DNA of 64,000 nucleotides, taken from assembly GCA_914767885.1 (NCBI GenBank), contig CAJZBQ010000024.1, forward strand, positions 248,001-312,000, written 5' to 3'. Both the position numbers and the translations under genes were made by a program. The notes under the pieces are model-generated. The model was not told the origin of the DNA. It saw nothing but the letters and a program-made list of their open reading frames with translations, and made no database searches. Source of the DNA: Blepharisma stoltei. Lineage: Eukaryota; Ciliophora; Heterotrichea; Heterotrichida; Blepharismidae. Below, in pieces: positions 43,065-54,284 of the stretch (within the stretch, counting starts at the first letter, position 1; each line of letters opens with the position of its first letter).

Positions 43065-45693
43065 ATGGAGCTACATAAGCATCCTCGGAATTCTCTTACT
43101 CCCTTCGAGGGCGAAACATAAAATTTTGTTCGCTAACGGAGGGGGAGTAATTTTTTTTCAAATTTTAAAAATTCCAATTCGCAAAAAATTAGAAACAAAT
43201 ATTAATTTAATTTAATAAATTTATGTTTTAAAATGCAAATTGTTTAAAATTAAACAGAATTAGCTAGAGATGTCATATAATAATTATCACTTATATATCA
43301 AATTTTTTCACATAAAATTTTTATATTAAAAAATTTTTGTCGCTCACGGATGATAGGTTTTTGGGAAAAAACGGATTTTCCAATGGTCTTGTTTGCTAAT
43401 GGAGGGGGAGTCAGCATAGGCGAAACTGTTACCTTGGAAAAAATTACTATGAGATATCCATTTGTGGCGACCCCAACTACGACGACAAGATCACATTCAT
43501 ATCTAAAAATTTACACAACAGCACATAAATCAAGAGAAAACTCTGCAAATCGCCTCAAAACAAGAACTCAAAAATGTGTTACCAGAAGAAATTCTCTTGT
43601 TGATTTGATTCAAGGGAACATTGAAGAAAAAAAGCCAGACAAAGTAAAAATCATTGAGGAAAACAAATTTAATGCGGCAAGACGGAACTTGCTGCAGGCC
43701 AGAAGTGATTTTCTTGAACTTAAGCGAGATTTGTCAACTTATGAATATAATATGACTGAACAAATCAGCGTAACCACAAAATTAGCAAGATTAAACAAAA
43801 AATCATCAAATTTCCCAAAAATTACTTATAAATTGCAAGATTTTTATAAAGATTGCGATATTCATGTAAAAAAATTTCAAATTGACTTAGAAAAAATTTT
43901 TTATGAAAAAAAAAATTTGATATATAAGTGATAATTAGATAATGAAATCTATAGCTAATTCTGGTTAATTTTAAACAAATTGTGTTTTTAAAACATAAAT
44001 TTTATAAATTAAATTAAGATTTGCTTCCCAATTTTTGCAAATTAGGATTTTTTTAAAATTTCGAAAAAATTTTTTTTCTATAAAATTTATATATAATTTT
44101 TTAAAATAAAAAATTAACCCCCTCCGTGAGTGAACAAAGTTTTTTTGTTCACTCACGGAGGGGGGGGAGTTAGAAAAATAAAAAAAAATTGCCTATTAGT
44201 TTTGATGCAAAAAATGATAGAAATTACATAAAGGAAAAATTAGAGGTAAGGGATTATATTAACTTCAGGAAAATGCATTTAAAATACCAGTCTTGTGCAT
44301 GTATATCTGGAATTCATTGTATTGTTCAAGTTCTATGCAATTCGCTTTATTCAAGTGTCACAGCTGTTGCCCTGCTGCCAAGTGGCCAAATTTTGAGCAC
44401 ATTTGTGGATAATAAAGTAGTAGTTTCGACATATGGTGATTTAAAAGCTGCTTTTAAATCCAAAATAATCCCAAAACACAATATTAAAAATGTCAGTTAG
44501 GAATAGGTCCTAACTTCTGCTACGCAGATCTGGGTCCTATCATCCGAGTTAGTGAGATAAGTCAAGCTTCTTGAGAGTCTCGGCTTGAAGAGAAGAGGTC
44601 GGTGCTGAGGCTGGCACTGACTAGAGAAGTCCCTAACGGGCTTATTAGCTTTAACGGGTTGACGGTTAGGCCGGTCTACCTACCGTTACCCAGAGCTATT
44701 AATGTAGCTTGGACCCTCAACTAAAAGAAGGCTGGACGCAATTAGCCAGAGTAATTCGTTAAACTTAAACTTAAACTTAAAAATCCCAAAACTATATTTT
44801 ACAATTACAAAAAATGACATGAATCTTCATTGAGACCCAAACTATGGGGTTACATTTTATACATTAATTTTAAAAATCAAAGGAGAAAGCCTTCCATATT
44901 CTATGATAAAGCTCTCAGATTTTGAAAAGAAAGAAATTACAATTTGTCATGGAATTTCAGCTATAGAAATCCCATTTTCCAATCTAAAAGTTAAATCCCT
45001 AGAGCGAACGAATTACTTGAAATTGAAATCGATCCTTTCTAAGCATTTAATGTATGACGAAGAAAACGAAGTTATTCAATGAAACTCTAGCTTTCCCCCG
45101 TGATCGGAAAAAAAATTTGTGGGAATTAATTTTTTTTTTTGAAATTTAAAAAAAAATTCTAACTGGAAAGGAAATATTAATTTAATAAATTTTATATTTT
45201 AAAATGCAAGCTGTTTAAAATTAAACAGAATCATTTCATTATGACAATTATCACTTATATAAAAATTTTTGTTCACTCACAGAGGGTAGTAGGTTTGGGC
45301 AAAAAATCGGGATTTTTCCAATGGTTAATTCTCTCATGGAGGGTGGAGGGTAGAGGGTGGAGTAAGCAGTTTTCGATTTTTGAAAACAAAGAAAAGGATT
45401 CAATGTATATGAATATTGATTATATTTATGAAGTATTAGGGATAAGAATGTTTCAGTTTCATTCATCGTATTTCATGGATGACAGAAGCATAAAAATTGA
45501 AATTTGGACTTATAAAGAGCATTATCTAGTCAAAATTTACAAAAATTTAGAATTGGAACTTGAGGTAGAGTCTGGGTCAGACGACTATAAATTTTTGCAC
45601 AGTCTTCAGCAAATGGATTTTGTGAGGAATCCAATCACTTTTTCGAAGTCATTAGAGCTTACGACATTTTTAAAGAAAATTGATAGTAAATAA
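43065..45693 (+). CDS. Unknown protein spread over five exons
   Basis: Starts MELHKHPRNSLSIGETVTLE (across the first MITE), continues through a basic coiled-coil-like stretch (ARRNLLQARSDFLELKRDLS), then SCACISGIHCIVQVL-type beta-rich segments, a SINE joint (KSKIIPKLYFTITKNDMNLH) and a C-terminal part (MYMNIDYIYEVLGIRMFQFH ... FLKKIDSK). Four inserts interrupt it: MITEs at 43096-43413, about 43900-44172 and 45091-45365, and a SINE at 44478-44781. Three joints keep the frame; the second is ambiguous because of homopolymers. No family recognised. Confidence 0.6.
43096..43413. mobile_element. Family-B MITE in unknown gene
   Basis: Left TTACTCCCTTCGAGGGCGAA, right GCTAATGGAGGGGGAGTCA. TTA and TCA limits. 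Removal of 315 nt keeps the frame (RNSLSIGETVTLE). Confidence 0.8.
43900..44172. mobile_element. 5'-truncated family-B MITE
   Basis: Interior TTTGATATATAAGTGATAAT through the palindromic right module (CCTCCGTGAGTGAACAAAGT ... CTCACGGAGGGGGGGGAGTT). The left outer module is missing, so the left limit is uncertain. Confidence 0.75.
44478..44781 (+). mobile_element. SINE-like insert, 304 bp
   Basis: Perfect 11-bp duplication AATCCCAAAAC (44467-44477, 44782-44792). Head ATATTAAAAATGTCAGTTAG, tail of TTAAAC repeats. Removal restores the frame. Confidence 0.92.
45091..45365. mobile_element. Decayed family-B MITE
   Basis: Left CTTTCCCCCGTGATCGGAAA, right CTCATGGAGGGTGGAGGGTA then AGAGGGTGGAGTAA. 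Removal of 272 nt keeps the frame (WNSSKQFSIFEN). Confidence 0.7.
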
Positions 45694-45699
45694 AATTAA

Positions 45700-46017
45700 A
45701 TGTATAATATGAAAAAGCTTATTCTGTTTGCTATTTTTTGGGCTGCTTTTGGCCGTTTTGAGGTCAATAAACTTTTTAGTGATGATTCTGGGGAGCTTTA
45801 TTCAATACAAGCAATTTCTGACCGAGAAAAGCCCTTCATGGAAGCTATTGAAGGATGCAGCATGAAATGTGGAGAAATTTGCAGCAGATTTACATCAGGC
45901 TCAGCTCTAATTGAGTGCATGAATCTGTGTGGATGCAAAGCTCTTGTCCGAAAAGTTGAGAAATCTCAAAATGATAATATATATGATAATGAATATCAAA
46001 ATAGGAGATTATTTTAA
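45700..46017 (+). CDS. Small secreted Cys-rich protein, 105 aa
   Basis: Signal peptide MYNMKKLILFAIFWAAFGRF, then a polar region and six Cys in a tight cluster (CSMKCGEICSRF, then CMNLCGCKALV). This suggests a disulfide-bonded small secreted protein. ATG at 45700 follows the previous stop by ~6 nt, but as eukaryotic genes they are separate. TAA stop at 46017, no TGA. Function unknown. Confidence 0.65.
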   Translation: MYNMKKLILFAIFWAAFGRFEVNKLFSDDSGELYSIQAISDREKPFMEAIEGCSMKCGEICSRFTSGSALIECMNLCGCKALVRKVEKSQNDNIYDNEYQNRRLF

Positions 46018-46207
46018 TCCAATCATTCTTATGATTATATTTATGCTCATGAATAATTTATAATAATTAATTAATTTTTTCTGAAGTTATGTTCAATATA
46101 AATTTCAATCAAAGATATTAAAAGTTATTAATATTGAAGACTTAATTAAATCCTATTTAATAAGATTGCTAGAAGCCAGCTAAATCTAGTCCCATAACTG
46201 AGATTAA

Positions 46208-46976
46208 TTAAACTTCTTTAATAAACTGTGCATTGTCAATTTCTAGTCCTCTAACTCCCTCCTCCCTCCGTGAGAGAACAAAGCAATTTTGTTCGTGCAT
46301 ATAAAATTTTATAGTAATTTTTTTTCCGAAAAATAAATAAATCCCAATTTGTAAAAATGGAAAGCTAAATTAATTTAATTTGTTAGTTTATGTTTAAAAT
46401 TTAGCAGAATTAGCTAGATATCTCATAATAATTATATATCAATTTCTTTATAAAAAAATTTTTATGATACAAAAATTTTTTATTCACTCACAGAGGGAGA
46501 GTAAGCACAGCTGATAGTAATTCTTCCTGAAAAATTATTCCACTCCTCTCTAAAATATATTGATACTTATTATGTTTGATATAAAACTGTGAAACTCCTT
46601 TACTCCCTACAATTTCAGAAATAGGTATAGTTAATGTTTGATATTGCTTTCTAAAGCCATATGTTTTAATTTCAATAGTTTTCCCATCTATCAAAAGATT
46701 GAGCTCTTCAATCATAAGATAAGCGCTTTCTCAAGCTTTTTGAGAAAATAATAAGCTGAATCCAAATAAAGCTAGTGAAGCATATGATGGGTAGATTAAT
46801 TGATAATAAGATATGCTTCCAACTGATCCCATCATTCCTCCAATAAAAAAATACTTAAAGCTAGATCCAAGATTACTTGAATAAATGAGTAATTTTCCAT
46901 CATCAGCGAAATAAGAAGCCTGCTTGGGTACAAAGGTGCCTGCACTTCTAATAATGCATTGAGATATCCTCATCAT
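46208..46976 (-). CDS. Small two-helix membrane protein, maybe mitochondrial
   Basis: 172 aa after removing 250 nt. The N-terminus is basic and hydroxylated (MMRISQCIIRSAGTFVPKQA), compatible with a mitochondrial presequence. Two hydrophobic helices follow (YFFIGGMMGSVGSISYYQLI, YASLALFGFSLLF), then a beta-rich C-terminal domain (IDGKTIEIKTYGFRKQYQTL ... VSQFYIKHNKYQYILER). The layout resembles the TMEM70/TMEM186/TMEM223 group of mitochondrial proteins, but I cannot assign one. TGA encodes W between QKA and ESAYL. The MITE joint EELLSAVLRGLEIDNAQ is in frame. Confidence 0.65.
46252..46504. mobile_element. Family-B MITE as TTA-bounded IES
   Basis: TAA at both ends on the plus strand. Left CTCCCTCCTCCCTCCGTGAG, right CTCACAGAGGGAGAG. 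Shortened interior. Removal of 250 nt keeps the frame. Confidence 0.85.
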
Positions 46977-47007
46977 TTTTACCTAATAATTATCCTAGCA
47001 AAAATGC

Positions 47008-47360
47008 TTACTCTCCCCCTCCGTAAGTGAACAAAAAACTTTGTTCACTCATGAGTGGGTTAATTTTTTTTTTTAAAAAATATTTTTTTTCGAAATTTAA
47101 AAAATCCTAATTCGCAAAATTTTGAAAGCAAATATTAATTTAATTTATAAAATTTATATTTTAAAAAGTAATCCGTTTAAAATTAAACAGAATTAGCTTT
47201 AGATTTCATTATAATAATTATCATTTATATATCAATTTTTTTTTCCATAAAAAATTTTTCTATTAAAAAATTTTTGTTCACTCACGGAGGGTGGCTTGTT
47301 TTGGTAAAAAATAAGGATTTTTCTAATGGTTTTTGTTCACTCACAGAGGGGGAGGAGTTA
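47008..47360. mobile_element. Family-B MITE, intergenic
   Basis: TTA at both ends, CTCTCCCCCTCCGTAAGTGA left and CTCACAGAGGGGGAGGAG right. It lies between two divergent genes. The rest of the 46977-47579 gap shows only AT-rich sequence. Confidence 0.9.
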
Positions 47361-47579
47361 GCTATTTAATTAAATTAACATATTAAGGAGCTTGAAATTA
47401 AATACTTATAGCTCGGCATTAAAAAATAAACGTAAATTGATATTACTTATTTTGAAAATAAAAATATTCTAATTAAATATTCAAATAAAGCTTAAATATG
47501 TTTTTAATTATTTTGAACTTAAATTTTTCGATGCTTAAGCTAATTTCATTCATATTGTATTAATTTTTAATCATCCTAA

Positions 47580-50500
47580 ATGGTAACTTTTAATTCAGCC
47601 TCCAAAACAAAAGAAAAAGAAATCCAAGAAGCAGCTTCTAGAAGAGCAGGCCAAACTTCAAGAAGAACTCAGAATTCAAGAAGAGCTCGAAAGAATCAGA
47701 AAAGCTGAAGAAGAAAAGAAACGGCTGGAAGAAGAAGAAATCAAAAGGCAAGAAGATGAAAAACTCCGTCAAGAAGAAGAAGCCAGGCTCTCCCAAGAAC
47801 GTGAACTTCTTCATCCATGGCTTGAAAAAGTGACCCGCGAGCTCATAAAAATCAAAGAAATTAACAAAGCTCAAGAAGAATGAAAAAAGTACATTGAGTG
47901 TGATCCAATGCCAGATCCCACTATAGAAAAACAAATGACTGCTTATATCACTCTTCTCTCTGAACAAAAAATCGAAGACTTAGAAGAAGCACTCAATAAG
48001 TTCCAGCAAACCGAAAAAATCGTGAAAAATATTTACTACTCATTAGGAGATGCACTAGAAGAATATAATTCAGTCAAAAAAATGTGGTGCTATAATTATA
48101 TTACGACACTAAGGTCGTTAGCAAAAAGAAAAATTGATGAAGCCATTTCAGAAATTCTGATGCACGCTGATGAGCATTTATTAAAACCTCCAGAGCCTGT
48201 TTCGTCAACACTTACAGCAACTTCGAAACATATGAAAGGAGCACTAGATCCAGTACAAGTAAAAGAAACTTATATAAAATCACAAAGGGAAGAGATTAGA
48301 GTAGGACTGTGGCTGAATTATCAAAATACTGGGCATAAGTTTAAACCGATAGATTTTGATGAGCTTACTATGTATGCAGATATGCCTAGACAGTACGCTG
48401 ATGACCCATGTGTGATGAGAGCGATGTGGACAAATTCTAACTTAATTTCAACTATGATTGAAACCCCAGAGCTTGTAGTTGGAGGTGTCTATGAAGTGCA
48501 TATATACAGGTTCCCAGAATTGCCTAAAAATGTAAGAGAATGGAGACTGAGACCTGTAAAAACTCTAGAAAATATGCTAGTTCAAAGACCATACCCACCA
48601 AGCGACTTGATTTCAGGGATGTCACTCTCCAACATTAACCCATTAAAAATGATGTATCAGCTTCCTAGTAATGTCTACTTGCCAGATCCTAATGGCTACA
48701 AAGTCTGTTGGTGGGATTCTACTACATTAAGCTGGAGCAACAATGAAATATCTGATCTGAATTTTGATGCTGTCTCAAAAACCATTGCATTTAAAATAAA
48801 AAAACTCGCACCTTTAGCCGTTGTGATCCCTAGAATCACTGATTACCCTTATTCCTATTTCTATTTAAGAGCAGTTTCTGATGACCAAGTTTTGCTTGAC
48901 ATCACTGGAAAAAGGATGCCGTTTTCATTTATTATTACGCCTGGAAACTTAGAGTTCGTAAACACTCAAAATATCATTGAGCTTAGGTACTTAGAAGGGG
49001 TAAAAATGCCGCCTGGAGCGTTATTGTTTGAGCTTTCTACATGTGGAGTTCATTTAATACCTGAACCCAGAGATTGTGAAGCTTCAGGGATAAAAAATAA
49101 AAGCCTTGATGCAGAAGAGCTGGCTATTATGGATTTATCGATGAATATAGCTTATATCCCTTTATAGATTTCTTTATCGAGCAAAATGTACTGGATTATT
49201 GAACGACCAAGAGAGACTCTATTAAAGGAACGGGCTGGATATCTATATCAGGAAGTGCTAAAAAGTGACATGTCAAAAAATGATGACAAGTCTGAAAAAA
49301 GTTGACAAGTAAACGCGCCAATTTTTAAAATGGATTTATTATTAAAATAATTTAAAACTTAAGATACTCAATTATATAGAAGATATAATTACACATTATA
49401 TATTGGCTTTAAATATTTGATTTATATATATTTAAATTTAATAATAGCTGTGAAAATCAAAAACTTGCAACTCAATGTGCATTTTTTCCGGCTCGATAGA
49501 ATTTCTTTATTTTATGCTAATTTATTTATGAAGACTAGAGCTATAATTTGCAAAGTGCATGGCTTGTGTATCTCAATATATAAGAAGTTCTTATCGACTC
49601 ATATGAGAAGTAATTAGCAAAAATCAATATGGCTTATACGTGAAAATCAAAAATTTGCAACTCAATGTGCATTTTTCCGGCTCGATAGACTTTCTTTATT
49701 TTATGCTAATTTATTTATGAAGACTAGAGCTATAATTTGCAAAGTGCGTGGCTTGTGTATCTCAATATATGCAAAGTTCTTATCGACTCATATGAGAAGT
49801 ATTTAGCAAAAATCAATATGGCTCGTAAGTGAAAATCAAAAATTTGCAACTCAATGTGCATTTTTCCGGCTCGATAGAATTCTTTATTTTATGCTAATTT
49901 TTATTTATGAAGTCTAGATCTATAATTTGCAAAGTGCGTGGCTTGCGATTCTCAATATACAAGAAGTTCTTATCGACTCATATGAGAAGTACTTACTACT
50001 CCCCCCCCCTCCGTGAGCGAAACAAAACCATTAGAAAAATCGCCATTTTTTGATCAAAAACCCACCCTCCGTGAGTGAACAAAAATTTTTTTAATAGAAA
50101 AAATTTTAATGGAAAAAAATTTTGATATATAAGTGATAATTAGTATAATGAAATCTAGAGCTAATTCTGTTTAATTTTAAACAAATTGCGTTTTAAAAAC
50201 ATAAAATTTTGCAAATTGAATTAATATTTGCTTCCCAATTTTTGCAAATTAGGATTTTTTTAAATTTCGAAAAAAATATTTTTTATAAAATTTATATATA
50301 TATTTTTTTTAAAAAAAAAAATTAACCCCCCTCCGTGAGCGAACAAAATTTTTTTGTTCGCTCACGGAGGGGGGGGGGGAGTTAGCAAAAAATTTAATAT
50401 GGCTTATAAGTGAAAATCTAAAACTTGCAACTCAATATGTGCATTTTTCCGGCTCGATAGAATTTTTTTATTTTATGCTAATTTATTTATGAAGACTAGA

Positions 50501-52345
50501 TCTATAATTTGCAAAGTGCGTGGCTTGCGATTCTCAATATATAAGAAGTTCTATCGACTCATATGAGAAGTACTTAGCAAAAATCAATATGGCTTATAAG
50601 TGAAAATCAAAAATCTGCAACTCGATGTGCATTTTTCCGGTTCGATGGAATATCTTTATTTTATGCTAATTTATTTATGAAGACAAGAGCTATAATTTGC
50701 AAAGTGCGTGGCTTGTGATTATCAATATATAAGAAGTTCTTATCGACTCATATGAGAAGTACTTACTCCCCCCCCCCCCCTCCGTGAGCGAACAAAACCA
50801 TTAGAAAAATCGCCATTTTTTGACCAAAAAACCCACCCTCCGTGAGTGAACAAAAATTTTTTTAATAGAAAAAATTTTAATGGAAAAAAATTTTGATATA
50901 TAAGTGATAATTAGTATAATGAAATCTAGAGCTAATTCTGTTTAATTTTAAACAAATTGCGTTTTAAAACATAAATTTTGCAAATTAAATTAATATTTGC
51001 TTCCCAATTTTTGCAAATTAGGATTTTTTTAAATTTCGAAAAAAATATTTTTTATAAAATTTATATATAAATTGTTTTTAAAAAAAAAAATTAACCCCCC
51101 TCCGTGAGCGAACAAAATTTTTTTTGTTCGCTCACGGAGGGGGTGGGGGGAGTTAGCAAAATTTAAATATGGCTTATAAGTGAAAATCAAAAACTTTCAA
51201 CTCAATGTGCATTTTTCCGGCTCGATAGAATTTCTTTATTTTATGCTAATTTATTTATGAAGACTAAAACTATAATTTGCGAAGTGCGTGTCTTGTGATT
51301 TTAAATATATGCAAAGTTCTTATCGACTCATATGAGAAATACTTACTTCCCTCCCCCCCCCCCCTCCGTGAGCGAACAAAAAAATTTTGTTCGCTCACGG
51401 AGGGGGGTTAATTTTTTTTTTTTAAAAAAAATTTATATATAAATTTTATAAAAATATTTTTTTCGAAATTTAAAAAAATCCTAATTTGCAAAAATTGGGA
51501 AGCAAATATTAATTTAATTGCAAAATTTATGTTTTAAAACGCAATTTGTTTAAAATTAAACAGAATTAGCTCTAGATTTCATTATACTAATTATCACTTA
51601 TATATCAAAATTTTTTTCCATTAAAATTTTTTCTATTAAAAAATTTTTGTTCACTCACGGAGGGTGGGTTTTTGGTCAAAAAATGGCGATTTTTCTAATG
51701 GTTTTGTTCGCTCACGGAGGGGGGGGGGGGGAGTTAGCATAATTAAATATTGATTAAAATTAAAATATCTTAAGTTTTAAATTATTTTAATAATAAATCC
51801 ATTTTAAAAATTGGCGCGTTTACTTGTCAACTTTTTTCAGACTTGTCACCATTTTTTGGCATGTCACTTTTTAGCACTTCCTGATATAGATATCAAGCCC
51901 GTTCCTTTAATAGAGTCTCTCTTGGTCGTTCAATAATCCAGTACATTTTGCTCGATAAAGAAATCTATAAAGGGGTATGGGCTATATAAGGACCTTTGCT
52001 TTTAGAAGCTCAAAGTGGAATAAAGATGCAAGTGAAGAAATGGTGCTGGTAAGGGTGAGAGAAAACTTGGAATATGACAGTTTCTTTGCAGAAGATGAAG
52101 AGCATGATTGGAGAACTGTGGCTTGGCATGCTAATAAGTGCCACTTTGTTAATGCGAGAGAAAATGCCAGTGAAATGAATTTGAATATCCCTCAAGGGCA
52201 TGAAACGCACTTTATGCTGCAAATTGCGATGAATGGGAATTGCACAGAGCTAGCTGAAAATAGGATGAATGAACTTAAAAGTGTTGATTTATCAGATACT
52301 GTGAAAAAGACGTTAAGACTATTGAAGATCCTAAGCTTTACTTAA
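47580..52345 (+). CDS. DNAI7: DNAI7/CASC1-like axonemal dynein-associated protein
   Basis: 642 aa after removing two 16-nt introns and a 2,805-nt IES. DNAI7 (CASC1, CFAP94, IC97) associates with inner-arm dynein in cilia. Residues 1-~100 are a Lys/Glu coiled coil (KKQLLEEQAKLQEELRIQEE). The family segment EWKKYIECDPMPDPTIEKQM follows, then helices, then a beta-rich C-terminal half (GGVYEVHIYRFPELPKNVRE, PSNVYLPDPNGYKVCWWDST, GTFAFRSSKWNKDASEEMVL). One TGA encodes W. ATG is followed at once by the first intron. The uncorrected frame would stop inside the IES at 49167 or the second exon would start at 51977. Confidence 0.78.
47583..47598 (+). other. 16-nt intron right after the start codon
   Basis: GTAACTTTTAATTCAG directly follows ATG. 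Splicing gives MPPKQKKKKSKK, the usual DNAI7 basic start; unspliced, the frame is lost. Confidence 0.85.
49993..50384. mobile_element. Family-B MITE in tandem-repeat array (1)
   Basis: TTA duplication. Two-copy module left (CCTCCGTGAGCGAAACAAAA ...), palindromic module right (CTCACGGAGGGGGGGGGGGA). Confidence 0.92.
50763..51155. mobile_element. Family-B MITE in tandem-repeat array (2)
   Basis: Same orientation and nearly the same sequence as copy 1. TTA duplication at the same point of the host repeat. Confidence 0.92.
51343..51736. mobile_element. Family-B MITE in tandem-repeat array (3)
   Basis: Same insertion point but opposite orientation (palindromic module at left). TTA duplication. 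Confidence 0.9.
51975..51990 (+). other. 16-nt intron in DNAI7-like gene
   Basis: GTATGGGCTATATAAG lies six bases after the IES end, phase 2. Splicing gives LKGTFAFRSSK; without it the frame hits a stop. Confidence 0.8.
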
Positions 52346-52631
52346 CTCACCTTGGTGAGTTATGTATAAAAACTATGCTTTAGAATCCAAGCTGATATAA
52401 TTTAATAGCTTTTATTAATGCAATCATTAGCTAAAATAAAAATGCTTGATACAAGCAAACATTTATATAAAAAATTTTGGTTCGCTCAAGAAGGATACTA
52501 ATTTTCAAAAGAAGGTTTTTGTTTTTATAAGAGAGTAAGATAAAAAATTATTAAAAATATAACTTATTGGTAATAAATAATTTTTTGCTTGAACTTGGTT
52601 TTATTTTAAGTATTGCATTTATATAAATTAA

Positions 52632-53761
52632 ATGCAAAGAAGAAAATATTCAGAAAACATACAAGTTTTCAATCAAATTTTGGAAGAAAAGCGCAGCTTG
52701 GTCGCACTTCAAAGAAAAATTGAGTCTTTGCAATCCAAAAGAAGAAAAATCAAGATTTTAGTCCAAATTTCAAATGTAAAATTTGACAAAAAAAGCGTAG
52801 AGGCGAATGAAATTGAATATACTCCTAATATTGAAAGGAAGTGTATCAAGCCAAATTTTGCATCTTTCTTTGATTTAATGAAGTTCGGCAAGGAAAGAAA
52901 AGAGCGACTTCTAAGACACAGAAAATCTGAGACTCCAGCTATAAAATCTATTAAAAATGAGAGCTTAAGCGAGATTCCTCCATTTATTGGGAGTAAAAAT
53001 ATTCCAAGTAAAGAATATTTCAGCCCGCTAAGACCTTAACCTTAAATATTTATAAAGAAGTTCCTAATAGCGCCTGAGGGTGCGGAACTCCACCTTGCTT
53101 CGCTGAGCCGCCTTCGCCCGCCCCAGCAAGGGATTAACTCCTCTCCATCTGAGGCTCGCATCTAACGGAGAGTGGAGTGGGCTGGGTCACCATGCCGTAC
53201 ATCAGAAGAGGTTTACTGCATAATAATTAGCCGACTGTCAGCAAAAGCGAGAACTTGCAGCCTAGGGCATAACTCCTGGTTTTACATTAGTGAGTTGCCC
53301 GATAAACCTAAAAGGCTTTGCTGAGCTTCCCCTTTACAAGTCTAAGCCCCACTTTCCCTCGATGTAAAATCCAGCTCTGAAAACGGACTAAAGCTAGCCC
53401 TAATCGGATTAGGATTAGTTACCTAGCATTAACTGTCTATTTCTGGGCTGGCAAAACCTTGCCGGGTATAATTAAAATATATGCTTGAAACTGCATGATT
53501 GAACTACATGCCCGAACTAAGATGCTATATTTTTAATTATGCCCACTAAGACCAAAGACACCAACTGAAGCTTATAAACCTTTAATAAACAGCAGGGTAA
53601 GATCAGTCCGTTGAGTGAAAAGAAAAAATATGCCTAATAGTGATTTTTCATATTCTCAATCTCCTGTGCAGGAAAAATCCAACTCCATATTTGAAGATGG
53701 GCAACTGGGTTTCTTGCAAGTTAATAGGAGCAATAAAGTTTGTAAGATAAAAAATATATAA
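52632..53761 (+). CDS. Unknown basic protein split by a SINE
   Basis: 203 aa after removal of 518 nt. Starts MQRRKYSENIQVFNQILEEK with a helical basic N-terminus (LQRKIESLQSKRRKIKILVQ), continues through KEYFSPLRP, and after the SINE KTPTEAYKPLINSRVRSVRW to a polar end (NSDFSYSQSPVQEKSNSIFE). TGA reads W in SVRWVKRKN. Lys/Arg-rich with SP sites. No family recognised. It may bind nucleic acid or cytoskeleton. The joint PLRPKTPTE is exact. Confidence 0.68.
53036..53545 (-). mobile_element. SINE-like insert, 510 bp
   Basis: 8-bp duplication CTAAGACC (53028-53035, 53546-53553). Minus-strand head AATTAAAAATATAGCATCTT, TTAAGG tail. Closely related to the AMT copy over GGTTTTGCC..CCTAGCATT-like segments and the GTTGCCCGAT region. 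Confidence 0.88.
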
Positions 53762-54284
53762 GGAATTCAAATTTTATTAATTATTTTTGAGTTTGCTAAA
53801 GGCAAATTTGAAATATATTTACACTTTGTTGTAGTCTCAAAAGGCAAATTATAGCTTGAATATACTACTGTTAATATCTAAATAATTTGAATTCAAATAA
53901 ATATATAATTTACTTACTTTCCTTTAAATTGGGTTCCACTTTAATTTTTTTTAAAAAAAATTATAGTAAACTTTTTAAAAATTTAAAAATAGTATTAATT
54001 CAAAAAATAATGATTTAGTGTAAAATGCTTAAATTAATTAAACTTGTACTTCTTCTATTAAAATAGGTCAAAACTAAATTAGAAAATTAGTATTTTTACC
54101 TATAAATTTACGTTAAAGCACCCAAAAATAGTATTTTTATATATATTTTTTCCAATTAAAAAGGGGAATTTAACTAATAATTTTATTAGATTAATATAAG
54201 ATCCCTCTATCGATATCATGCAGGCAATACCAGCAAAAGGAATTTCTAAATAAATTTAAGATTATCAAATATTACAAAACGGAT
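53762..54284. other. Intergenic with decayed family-A MITE
   Basis: Around 53925-54175: CTTTCCTTTAAATTGGGTTC at left and TCCAATTAAAAAGGGGAATT at right, with AT-rich interior. No gene. Confidence 0.55.

Larger units (their letters stand above)
49450..51345. repeat. Six ~190-bp tandem repeats inside the IES
   Basis: Unit starts near GTGAAAATCAAAAACTTGCA and contains ATTTTTCCGGCTCGATAGAA and CGACTCATATGAGAAGTACT. Copies begin near 49450, 49640, 49829, 50410, 50600 and 51180. Three copies end at a MITE inserted at the same TTA of the unit. Confidence 0.9.
49163..51969. mobile_element. 2.8-kb TA-bounded IES with ~205-bp inverted ends
   Basis: Ends are inverted copies: TATAGATTTCTTTATCGAGC at left and its complement at right, arms ~205 bp (49163-49367, 51764-51969). 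TA at 49163-49164 and 51968-51969. Inside are six copies of a ~190-bp repeat and three family-B MITEs. No transposase-like frame seen. Removal plus the 16-nt intron gives AYIPLKGTFAFRSSKW. Confidence 0.88.

Noticed and set aside
44500-44770. GC-rich block as a tRNA or rRNA gene
   Set aside because: No cloverleaf found, and it has the head, tail and target duplication of the SINE family.
49450-51345. Tandem repeats as a CRISPR array
   Set aside because: Units are ~190 bp and near identical throughout, with no short repeat plus variable spacer pattern; the setting is eukaryotic.
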